In this document: one piece after another, positions 26,801 through 33,507 of the stretch
Layout: each line of letters starts with the position of its first letter
Numbering within the stretch: position 1 is the first letter of the stretch
Assembly (NCBI RefSeq): GCF_014651115.1
Contig: NZ_BMWG01000031.1
Span: 1 to 64,000 of the forward strand
Length of the DNA: 64,000 bases
Reading direction: 5' to 3'
Source of the DNA: Streptomyces inusitatus
GTDB lineage: Bacteria > Actinomycetota > Actinomycetes > Streptomycetales > Streptomycetaceae
Position numbers and translations under genes: made by a program
Notes under the pieces: generated by a model
What the model saw: only the letters and a program-made list of their open reading frames with translations
What the model was told of the DNA's origin: nothing
Databases searched by the model: none

Positions 26801-27415
26801 CCAGCTCTCGCGCAGGGTCCGGACCGGAATCAGATAGGCGGTACGCACGCCCGCCCCCGTGTCGGCGGCGACCACCATGCCGACGACGCCGCCCTCGGCG
26901 ACGTCCCAGACCGGGGCCCCGGAGAAGCCCTGCTCCACCCGGTGTTCGCTGGCGGGGTCGGTGTCGTACTGGAGCCAGCCGGCGCCCGTCGCGCCGCGCA
27001 GCCAGCCGACGCTCCAGGCGCCGTCGTCGTAGCCGTGCGGAAAGCCGAAGGCGCGTACCCGGCGGTCGGGGCCTGCCGCGTCCTGGACGAGGCGGGCCAC
27101 GGGGGCCTTCGCGGGCGGATCGGCGAGGAGTTCCAGAACGGCGATGTCGCCGGAGCCGTCGGGCCGGAGCGGTGTCCACGCGGCGACCCGCGCGGGCACC
27201 CGGGTGCCGCGCCCTGCGAGCGGGAAGTCGATCCATAATCGGCTTCCGGGGGATTCGCGGGTGTCCGACGGCAGACCGAGTGCCGCGGCCACCACGTGCG
27301 CGCAGGTGATGACCTCGCGCCGCCCGACGCGGAACCCGGCCCCTTCGGGTCTTCCGTCGGCGCTCAGGATCCGTGCCACCGAGGCATCGCTGGACGCTGC
27401 GCTTCCCGGTTCCAT
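23849..27415 (-). CDS. trypsin-like protease fused to STAND NTPase, membrane helix and C-terminal beta-propeller-like domain
   Basis: 1188 aa from ATG 27415. Residues 1-210 form a trypsin-like domain with the complete triad: His40 (ITCAHVV), Asp90 (GSGDIAVLE), Ser165 (QGFSGAPVW). A linker leads to an nSTAND-type NTPase, with Walker A GPSGCGKSS at 256-264 and Walker B LLVVADQFEE at 347-356, then the winged-helix part (LAHETLLTHW near 600). A membrane helix (about 662-683) follows, then a beta-strand-rich region with WD-like blades (VVKSWDLTG, ITVRDLDDG). In such proteins ligand sensing by the propeller is thought to trigger oligomerisation and proteolysis. It is in an operon with Trypco1 and divergent from a DUF5954 gene. 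It appears intact. Confidence 0.9.
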   Translation of the reverse strand: MEPGSAASSDASVARILSADGRPEGAGFRVGRREVITCAHVVAAALGLPSDTRESPGSRLWIDFPLAGRGTRVPARVAAWTPLRPDGSGDIAVLELLADPPAKAPVARLVQDAAGPDRRVRAFGFPHGYDDGAWSVGWLRGATGAGWLQYDTDPASEHRVEQGFSGAPVWDVAEGGVVGMVVAADTGAGVRTAYLIPVRTLRESWSALAVSALPACPFRSLEPFGEQDADLFHGRAEPADRVSDLLAHAPVTSLVGPSGCGKSSLLHAGVLPRLRERTELEIIVFRPGRLGRAPLDALALALLPRLEPDLTETARLAELPSLAALLREGMLPAVVERLLARQGREQLLVVADQFEEALIGTDADALGELDSFAAALAYCLRAGSRMRLVTTLRADFLGPALAHPGLAPLFSGERLFTVGAMSDTELRAAVELPLTGTGVAYEPGLADRILSDVGSDPGRLPLLEFTLTKLWERQRQGRIGHTAYESLGRVHDALVTHAEQVWAGALTETEQRAARALLVQLVHPGDDGIAPTRRTLARSELHPEQWRLAQRLMTTRLLVPGEDYRPDSGPPEETVELAHETLLTHWDRLRSYVAEDRDFRMWQEGLRRRIALWSGDDRPGRRLLRGQDLRDARRWRTARTGELRPAEEAFTRASEHGARRRLTGLIAVVVALALLAGLGNWAWREDVGRQVATEASDVLIQQSHDADAGGNSADFGMSYTSLLLALRAYRTQDTPRTRERLGEMYARFGFADLLAPRYKGTTSTVLQLMSTPVETVTDREAKVVAARTGDGELVVLRRAAAGVERVETQREGDVTAVSGDGTMVALADSADVSPDVTKPSDPKRTAARLLTVATGRIQDLEAPRGDDPFPKEIDTGPEIPGLDPPTFPDIPGARLPTQYARLAFDQDSKVLLGQTGLFGQGGRLVLWNTADGRIRKVMPGLPDPVERLWPTDGGDRLLTLAVEAELSGETTTVVKSWDLTGAKPVGRELMRRRSTGDKPVHLDMSPDLTRLALVETDTGLKNGLSPSHRITVRDLDDGRILHQERSTQQITITGISLRTPGTKPLAYYLANGKLPLPDASGEGPVRIIGQGNIWTSLDLTGPADRTSVVLESMGAFAVVGPDEGDPLARLPDREEKPVKAPSADRARGWMAKLCRILGDETLPPAVNENVPPGAYRGPLCEGRKKTRG

Positions 27416-27659
27416 GGTGTCCACCCCCGTGCACCGGTTCCGTGTGGAGGCGCTGAGCATATCCAGGTGCCGGCGGATGTCCAGGGGGGATCCGGACGCG
27501 TACGCGGCCCCCTGGTCCGGGTGGGGGCCGAGCGCGTCGCCGTCGTATCGAGCCCTGTGGATCGCGGTCGGGACGGGCCTCGGTGGGGCTTCTCCACCCG
27601 AAAAGGGGTAGATCCGGAAAACCGGCCCGTCCGAGTGCCGATATCGGCAGGATGGGGAC

Positions 27660-28742
27660 ATGGAGCAGAGAGATCTCGGTCCGGGCCGGATGCGGCCGAT
27701 GGCAGTGCGAGTCCCGGTCGAGCTGGTGGAGGCTGTCGTGGAAGCCGATGCGAGCGATGCCGCGGCGCGCTACAGCGATCTGGCCTTACGCGGCCCGAGG
27801 TTCGGTGTGGTCGCGCAGGCCCCCGGAGAGCTGTCCCGGTGGCAGGTGGTGGTCGCGGTGACGGATGGGGCCCCGCAGATGGCGCGCGACAATTTGAATT
27901 CGCTGCTGTGGTTCCGGGCGAAGGACGAGACCGAGGACCGGGAGGAGCGGCGGTCGCTGCTGGCGGCGGTCGCACGGCTGGAGCGTGAACCCGTGGACGA
28001 GGTGGCGGCGGCCGGCACCCGCTACCGGATCGTGCGCGCCGAGGAGTACACCGTCACGGGCCCCTTCGGCATGGAACCGCCGCGTCCGACCGATCCCGAG
28101 CCTCTCGTGCCGAGCTGGGCCATGTCGGAGCGGGAACCGCGAGTCGACGACGGTGTGGTTCTGGACCCCGACGCACCGGTCACCCCGACCCAGGCCGCGG
28201 AGCGGCTGGCGATGCTCGATCTGCACTACACCGGCGACCGGTTCCCCGCCCCGGTGAGGGAGGAGTCACGCCGGGCGCTGGACACTCACCCGGATGTCCT
28301 GCTGCTGCCCGCGACGTTCACGCTGGTGGAACGCACCGACAGCGGATGGCGGCCGATCAGCGGCCCGCATGCCACCGCGCACGCGGCCCGCAGATCGCTG
28401 GACTTCGCCCTGACCTGGACCTGGCCGCGGAAGCAGGGGGTGCTCCCCGCCGACGCGAGTGCGCCCCTCGGTTTCTCCGCCGTGGCGGTCGACGGGGACC
28501 GCGACGCTTCGACGCCGGAACTGGCCCCGTATGTCGAGGCCGCCCGCGAACTGCGGGGCGGCCGTCTGGTCAACCGGCTGGAGTTCCAGGGCGCTTTGTA
28601 CGAGATCGGCCGTACCCGTCGACTGCTGCGCTGGGGCCCCGACGGGCCCGAGGGGCCGCGGCCGAGCGATGTCGACGAGTACGAGCCCACCCGTATGCAT
28701 CCACCGCTCAGCGAGGACGGTGTCATCCTCCCCGAGGACTGA
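27660..28742 (+). CDS. DUF5954 family protein
   Basis: 360 aa from ATG 27660. Matches the Streptomyces DUF5954 pattern: VEADASDAAARYSDLALRGP near the N-terminus, ARDNLNSLLWFRAKDE, RYRIVRAEEY...GPFGMEPPRP, VVLDPDAPVTPTQAAERLAM and HPDVLLLPATFTLVERTDSG. It is cytosolic, with no enzymatic motif known to me. It is divergent from the trypsin-STAND gene across 244 bp, so shared control is possible. Confidence 0.85.
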   Translation: MEQRDLGPGRMRPMAVRVPVELVEAVVEADASDAAARYSDLALRGPRFGVVAQAPGELSRWQVVVAVTDGAPQMARDNLNSLLWFRAKDETEDREERRSLLAAVARLEREPVDEVAAAGTRYRIVRAEEYTVTGPFGMEPPRPTDPEPLVPSWAMSEREPRVDDGVVLDPDAPVTPTQAAERLAMLDLHYTGDRFPAPVREESRRALDTHPDVLLLPATFTLVERTDSGWRPISGPHATAHAARRSLDFALTWTWPRKQGVLPADASAPLGFSAVAVDGDRDASTPELAPYVEAARELRGGRLVNRLEFQGALYEIGRTRRLLRWGPDGPEGPRPSDVDEYEPTRMHPPLSEDGVILPED

Positions 28743-28761
28743 GACCGAGGTCCGCTTCGGC

Positions 28762-28781
28762 GTCGGCCCGGCCGGGCCGAC
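28762..28781 (+). terminator. perfect hairpin after the DUF5954 gene
   Basis: GTCGGCCC-GGCC-GGGCCGAC, an 8-bp stem with 4-nt loop, 20 nt beyond the stop codon. No T-run. Confidence 0.5.
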
Positions 28782-28875
28782 CGGGCCTGCGGCGTGTCGT
28801 GGAGGTACCGGGTGGCGTCCTCGCGGGGAGGGTCCGCCGCCGCCCGGTACCGGGAGCCGGAGCCTCCCTCGTACG

Positions 28876-28891
28876 GTAATCGCAGGATTAC
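28876..28891. promoter_or_regulatory. palindrome GTAATC-GCAG-GATTAC
   Basis: Perfect 6-bp arms with 4-nt spacer, touching the first possible start of the carbonic anhydrase gene. AT content is high for this genome. It could be an operator, in which case the downstream GTG at 28934 would be the better start, or a leader hairpin. Confidence 0.45.
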
Positions 28892-29701
28892 ATGTGGGGC
28901 TCCCCCGGGACCGCCGAACCGTATGCTCGTCATGTGGCTTCCACTCATGAATCGCCTGAATCGCCTACCGCCGACAACCGTCAATCGGCCCCGACATCAC
29001 CCGAACGCCGCAAGCTGCTGCGCGCCGCGATCACCGGAACCGCCGTCGCCACCGGCGTCTGGGCCCTCAGCGGCCCGGCCGCGGCGGCCGGCTCACGGAC
29101 GCCCGACAGGCCGCGGCCCGCCACCCCCGAAGCGGCCCTTCGGGAGCTGAACGCGGGCAACCAGCGCTGGCGCACCTTCCATGAGCAGCACCCTCACGAG
29201 ACGCATACGGTCCGGCGCGAAGTGGTGTCCGGGCAGCACCCGTTCGCGGTCATCCTCGGCTGTGTCGACTCCCGGGTTCCGCCGGAGCTGGTCTTCGACC
29301 AGGGGCTGGGTGATCTGATGACCGTGCGCACGGCGGGTGAGGTCCTGGACGAGTCGGTCCTGGGAAGCGTGGCGTACGGAGTACTCGAACTGGACATCCC
29401 GCTCGTCGTGGTGCTCGGGCACCAGTCGTGCGGTGCGGTGGCCGCGGCCGTACGAGCGAATGAGACGGGCGAGGAGTTGCCCGCCCATATCCAGTTCATC
29501 GCCGACCAGATCAAACCCGTCATCGACCACTCCGTCGAAGGGGACGCGCGGATCGACGCGACGATCTCCGCCCAGGTACGCCGTGTGCGCTCCAGGCTCG
29601 CGGCGGAGCCCGATCTCGCGGCGAGGATCGCGTCGGGGCGGCTGGCGATCGTCGGAGCCCGGTACGAGCTGACCAGCCAGCTCGTCCACGAGGTCGTCTG
29701 A
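28892..29701 (+). CDS. exported beta-carbonic anhydrase
   Basis: 269 aa from ATG 28892 (AGGA upstream); GTG 28934 would give 255 aa. A twin-arginine-type leader PERRKLLRAAITGTAVATGV with an Ala-rich end (GPAAAAG) predicts export, probably by Tat. The catalytic domain has the beta-class zinc ligands in order: Cys and the Asp-Arg dyad in GCVDSRVPPE, then His and Cys in LGHQSCGAV. It therefore hydrates CO2 outside the membrane or in the wall. Export of a beta-CA is a known but minority arrangement. Confidence 0.88.
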   Translation: MWGSPGTAEPYARHVASTHESPESPTADNRQSAPTSPERRKLLRAAITGTAVATGVWALSGPAAAAGSRTPDRPRPATPEAALRELNAGNQRWRTFHEQHPHETHTVRREVVSGQHPFAVILGCVDSRVPPELVFDQGLGDLMTVRTAGEVLDESVLGSVAYGVLELDIPLVVVLGHQSCGAVAAAVRANETGEELPAHIQFIADQIKPVIDHSVEGDARIDATISAQVRRVRSRLAAEPDLAARIASGRLAIVGARYELTSQLVHEVV

Positions 29702-29960
29702 CCGGACTCCACGGGAACACCGAACAGCGCCGACCCGGACGCCGGCGAAGCCGTCCACGTCAGAGGCTCCAGTCGTGTGTCGAGGCCGTTGTGCCGTACC
29801 CGGGCGATCTCGCCGTCGGTGAAGAAGACTTCGCCGCTGAAGGGGTCGGCGACGGCTGCCACGCCGTCGCGCAGTGCGACGTTGCACCACGTCGGCGCCG
29901 CCATGTGCCGCGGCTGTCGCGACCTCGACGTCGTCGAGGCCCGGGGATGGATTGGTCATG
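29702..29960 (-). pseudogene. possible gene remnant opposite the carbonic anhydrase end
   Basis: Minus strand from about 29905 reads PTWCNVALRDGVAAVADPFS then GEVFFTDGEIARVRHNGLDT, strand-rich and protein-like. A preceding fragment (MTNPSPGLDDVEVATAAAH from 29959) is in another frame. The frame continues antisense into the carbonic anhydrase gene, so the end is lost. It may be a sugar-lactonase/propeller relic; I cannot confirm this. Confidence 0.28.
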
Positions 29961-30028
29961 CCGCGCAGGGCACCCGGTGGCGGTTTCCGTATTCGGTGGT
30001 GGCGTCCGCCGCGGAACGCGTGGAGTGG

Positions 30029-30487
30029 CTACCCGATCTTCCGCACCTGAGTGGTGTCCGCGTCGAGGGGCGTGCCGTCGGCGGCGGTCGGAGCGATCTC
30101 CGGTACGGGGGTGCCGTGCCGGTCGACGAGGGTGGAGTGGGTCTCGCCGGGGGCGAAGGCATGGCGTTCTCCCCACTGCCGCAGGGTGAGGACGACGGGG
30201 AAGAGGTCGCGGCCGGCGTCGGTGAGCACGTATTCCTGGCGGCGGCCCGACGGTGCGGTGCGCTGGGCGAGGAGTTCGTGAGCGGTGAGCTTGCGGAGGC
30301 GGTCGGTGAGGATGTTGCGGGCGATGCCGGTGCGTCGCTGGAACTCGGTGAACGACCGCGCGCCGTCCATCGCGTCCCGGATGAGGAGCAGGGTCCATCT
30401 GTCGCCGACGAGGTCGAGCGTGCGGGCGACGGGACAGTGGGGGTCGGTCCAGTCGTGGTCCGGGGCGTGAGCGGTCGTGCCCGGCAT
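30029..30487 (-). CDS. HxlR family transcriptional regulator
   Basis: 152 aa; ATG 30487 has GGGAGG 5 bases upstream. The winged helix shows the HxlR signature: CPVARTLDLVGDRWTLLLIR (the Cys is the redox-type Cys seen in many members), RSFTEFQRRTGIARNILTDR and YVLTDAGRDLFPVVLTLRQW. It is divergent from an MFS exporter with an 83-bp shared promoter region and probably represses it. Confidence 0.9.
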   Translation of the reverse strand: MPGTTAHAPDHDWTDPHCPVARTLDLVGDRWTLLLIRDAMDGARSFTEFQRRTGIARNILTDRLRKLTAHELLAQRTAPSGRRQEYVLTDAGRDLFPVVLTLRQWGERHAFAPGETHSTLVDRHGTPVPEIAPTAADGTPLDADTTQVRKIG

Positions 30488-30570
30488 GACACCTCCCGAT
30501 GAGTTGCGGATTGAAACCATTATGCCGTACGGTCAAAACGGTTGCAATTTGCTACTTTCTTGGGGGCGCG
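30488..30570. promoter_or_regulatory. divergent promoter region between HxlR and MFS genes
   Basis: It holds the palindrome CCGTACGG (30524-30531) within TGCCGTACGGTCA, plus AAACC...GGTT arms around it. AT-rich stretches (ACCATTAT, CAATTTGCTACTTT) suit promoter elements for both genes. Operator role for HxlR is inferred from symmetry and position. Confidence 0.5.
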
Positions 30571-31761
30571 ATGGACATGTGGCGGCGGCTGCTGCTCGCG
30601 GTGGTGTGCGGTGTGGCGGTGGCGAGCGTCTATGCCGCGCAGCCGGTTCTGGAGCCGATGGGACGCGATCTCGGTGTACCGGCGGAACTCACCGGGTGGA
30701 TCGTGGCGACCAGCCAGATCGGCTATCTGGTGGGACTGGTGCTGCTGGTGCCGCTCGGTGACGCGGTCGAGCGGCGGCGGCTCATCGCCGTGCATCTGGC
30801 GGTCAGCGCGGCGGGCATGGTCCTGACCGCCTCGGCGTCAGCCGCGTGGGCGGCTTTCGCGGGGCTGGCGACGGCCGGGGTGTTCGCGGTCGTGGTGCAG
30901 ACGGCGGTGGCCTACGCCGCCTCGGTCTCGCCGCCCGCCGAGCGCGGACGGAACATCGGCGTCGTGACCTCGGGGGTGGTGATCGGCATCCTGGGCGCGC
31001 GGGCCGTCACCGGCGCGCTCGCCCAGATGTGGGGCTGGCGGAGCGTCTACGCCGTGCTCGCGCTGCTCTCACTCGGGCTCGCGGCCCTCGTCCTCGCCGT
31101 ACTGCCGAAGGAGGAGCGCCCCGACCGGCTCGCGGGGTACCGGCAGGCCGTCGTCTCACTCGGCGGGCTGTTCGGGCAGCGCGCTTTCCTGGCGCGCGGG
31201 CTCATCGCGTTCTTCCTGTTCGCCTCGTTCGGAACCCTGTGGAGCGGACTGTCCCTGCCGCTGGCGGACGCGCCGTGGCGGTTGAGCGAGGGCCAGATCG
31301 GGCTGTTCGGCATCGCCGGACTCGCCGGCGCGCTCGGCGCGGGGCGCGCGGGACGGTGGGCGGACGCGGGACGGGCGGTCCCGGTCACCGGTCTCACGCT
31401 CGGCCTGCTCGTCCTCTCCTGGGCGGCGATCGCGCGGCTGCCGTGGTCGCTGTGGCTTCTCATCGCCGGAATCGTGGTTCTCGACTTCGCGGTCCAGGCC
31501 GTGCATGTGAGCAATCAGCACCTGCTCACCGCCGCGTATCCGGATCGCCTCAGCGGTGTCATCGGCGGCTACATGGTCTTCTACTCGCTCGGCTCCGCCC
31601 TCGGCGCGGCCACGACCACCGCTGTTCTCACCGCTCACGGCTGGACCGGCACCAGCCTGCTCGGGGCCGGGTTCGCGGTCTGCGCGCTGGCCGTCTGGGC
31701 GGCCGGCCGAAGCACCGTACGACAGAAGGCCCCGGCCTCCTTGAGGAGGCCGGGGCTCTGA
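30571..31761 (+). CDS. major facilitator superfamily transporter
   Basis: 396 aa from ATG 30571 (GGGGG upstream). Twelve hydrophobic helices; the conserved loop-2/3 region reads VPLGDAVERRRLIAVHL, a variant of the MFS A motif. VYAAQPVLEPMGRDLGVPAE at the N-terminus is typical of the YgaY/AraJ-like drug or sugar exporters. It is divergent from an HxlR regulator. Its last 11 codons form the transcription terminator hairpin. Confidence 0.88.
   Translation: MDMWRRLLLAVVCGVAVASVYAAQPVLEPMGRDLGVPAELTGWIVATSQIGYLVGLVLLVPLGDAVERRRLIAVHLAVSAAGMVLTASASAAWAAFAGLATAGVFAVVVQTAVAYAASVSPPAERGRNIGVVTSGVVIGILGARAVTGALAQMWGWRSVYAVLALLSLGLAALVLAVLPKEERPDRLAGYRQAVVSLGGLFGQRAFLARGLIAFFLFASFGTLWSGLSLPLADAPWRLSEGQIGLFGIAGLAGALGAGRAGRWADAGRAVPVTGLTLGLLVLSWAAIARLPWSLWLLIAGIVVLDFAVQAVHVSNQHLLTAAYPDRLSGVIGGYMVFYSLGSALGAATTTAVLTAHGWTGTSLLGAGFAVCALAVWAAGRSTVRQKAPASLRRPGL
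31729..31756 (+). terminator. terminator hairpin inside the 3' end of the MFS gene
   Basis: GCCCCGGCCTCC-TTGA-GGAGGCCGGGGC, a perfect 12-bp stem that ends 5 bases before the end of the stop codon. Confidence 0.75.
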
Positions 31762-32187
31762 TCGAGCGCTGGGCAGGCCTTGCACCCGCATCCCCCCACG
31801 GGAAGTGGGGTGTCTTTCCTTGGACCACCAACGCCGGTCCCACCACCGGGAGTCCCGGCCGCGAGAACAAGATCAATATATCGCGGAATCCGAGCCCCCG
31901 CACCCCCGGCACCCGGGCGCCTGTCGACCCCGCCCACCGACTCCGCGCACCGGTCCGGGAAGCGCGTGCGAAGGGGCGAACAGCACCCGCCGGAGCAGTC
32001 GGATTTGGGGGTAAAGCGAGCGAATGACGTCTGGAATGTAAAGGTTTGGGGGTGTACTGAGGGCACCCTGTGCGCCAAGTGTGGAGAGATCATTCATTCG
32101 CCTCCATATTCTCCCGTACAGTGGCGCATCGCGTGGGCTTCTGACTCAACGTCATCACTCGCCACGCGGGTTGGGGGACCGGAAAAA
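31762..32187. other. long leader/intergenic region before the glycosyltransferase
   Basis: No convincing gene. It contains AT-richer islands (AAGATCAATATATCGC near 31868-31883, and TCATTCATTCGCCTCCATAT near 32090) that probably hold the promoter of the polysaccharide operon. The frame of the glycosyltransferase stays open upstream but loses coding character. Confidence 0.5.
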
Positions 32188-33507
32188 GTGTCGGGGTTTT
32201 TCGACGGAGTGTGGTCATGGATCGTCATGGCGGTGGGGGAGACATCGTGGCGTGAGCTGATGCCCCTGGGGCTCGCCGGGGCGTTCGTCTGGGCGCTGTG
32301 GCTCTACCGGACGGTGCTCTCGCGCTTCGCCCGGCCCGTGGTCAACGACTACCGCACCACGGTGTCGGTGGTGGTCCCCGCGTACCGCGAGGATCCTCAG
32401 ATCCTGCTGGACTGTCTGGAGACCTGGCTGGCACAGGACCCCACCGAGATCATCATCGTGCCCGACGTCGAGGACACCGAGGTCCTGCGCCGGCTGAGGC
32501 AGGTCGAAGACCCCCGGGTGCGGGTGCTGGCCTTCGAGCACCGCGGCAAACGCTCGGCACTGGGTGTGGGCATCCGGGCCGCGACCGGTGAGCTGATCGT
32601 GCTCGTCGACTCCGACACCCGCTGGCAGCCGGGGCTGCTGGCGGCGGTCCAGATGCCCTTCGCCGACCCGCAGGTCGGCGGGGTCGGCACCCAGCAGAAC
32701 GTCTATCTCAGAGCCACCAGCGTCTGGCGGCGGCTGGCCGACTGGCTGGTCAACCTCCGCTACTACGACTATGTCCCGGCCATGGGCCGCGCCGGAGCCG
32801 TCGCCTGCCTCTCCGGCCGTACCGCCGCCTACCGGCGCGCGGCCGTCGAACCGGTGCTGGAGAACCTGGAGAACGAGTTCTTCCTCGGCCGCCGCTGCGT
32901 CGCGGGCGACGACGGCCGCCTGACCTGGCTCGTCCTGGCCTCCGGCTATCGCACCGTGCACCAGTCCTCCGCACGCGCCCTGTCGATGTTCCCCGCCTCG
33001 TTCGCCGCCTTCGTGAAACAACGGGTGCGCTGGAGCAGGAACTCCTACCGCTGCTATCTCACCGCCCTCTACAAGGGCTGGCTCTGGCGAGCCCCTCTCG
33101 TCACCAAGATCACGGTCCTGCAGATCCTGCTCACCCCGGTCACCATGGGCATGGCCCTGGGCTATCTGCTATTCAGCCGGCTCGAACTCAACGGCCGCGG
33201 CGTGGTCCTGGTCGTCATCTGGCTGGTCGTCGGGCGAGGTATCCGGGGCTACTCCCATCTGCGCAGACACCCTCAGGACATACTCATCCTGCCGCTCCTC
33301 GCCCTCGTCGTGATCATGATCTCGCTGCCCATCAAGCTCTACGCCTTCCTCACCATGAACAAGCAGGGCTGGCTCACCCGTACCAGCACCAGCATCGGCG
33401 GCGAAGGTCAGGACTCCGCCTCCCTCATGAACAGCAGCGGCGGCGGCAGCGCACCGCGATCCGACGAGACAGCCACAGCCACACCGGCGGGAGCGGCACA
33501 GCGGTGA
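32188..33507 (+). CDS. membrane GT2 polysaccharide synthase
   Basis: 439 aa from GTG 32188 (GGGGGA upstream); ATG 32227 is an alternative. An N-terminal membrane helix (LAGAFVWALWLYRTVL) precedes the GT-A domain with VVVPAYRE, the DxD-type VDSDTRW (about 140), GDDGRLTW and QRVRWSRNSY (QxxRW, about 278), followed by about four C-terminal helices. This is the processive-synthase layout (hyaluronan/cellulose/alginate Alg8 type). It probably polymerises a sugar nucleotide and moves the chain across the membrane. Its stop overlaps the next gene by 4 nt, and the two downstream beta-helix proteins suggest polymer modification. Confidence 0.85.
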   Translation: MSGFFDGVWSWIVMAVGETSWRELMPLGLAGAFVWALWLYRTVLSRFARPVVNDYRTTVSVVVPAYREDPQILLDCLETWLAQDPTEIIIVPDVEDTEVLRRLRQVEDPRVRVLAFEHRGKRSALGVGIRAATGELIVLVDSDTRWQPGLLAAVQMPFADPQVGGVGTQQNVYLRATSVWRRLADWLVNLRYYDYVPAMGRAGAVACLSGRTAAYRRAAVEPVLENLENEFFLGRRCVAGDDGRLTWLVLASGYRTVHQSSARALSMFPASFAAFVKQRVRWSRNSYRCYLTALYKGWLWRAPLVTKITVLQILLTPVTMGMALGYLLFSRLELNGRGVVLVVIWLVVGRGIRGYSHLRRHPQDILILPLLALVVIMISLPIKLYAFLTMNKQGWLTRTSTSIGGEGQDSASLMNSSGGGSAPRSDETATATPAGAAQR

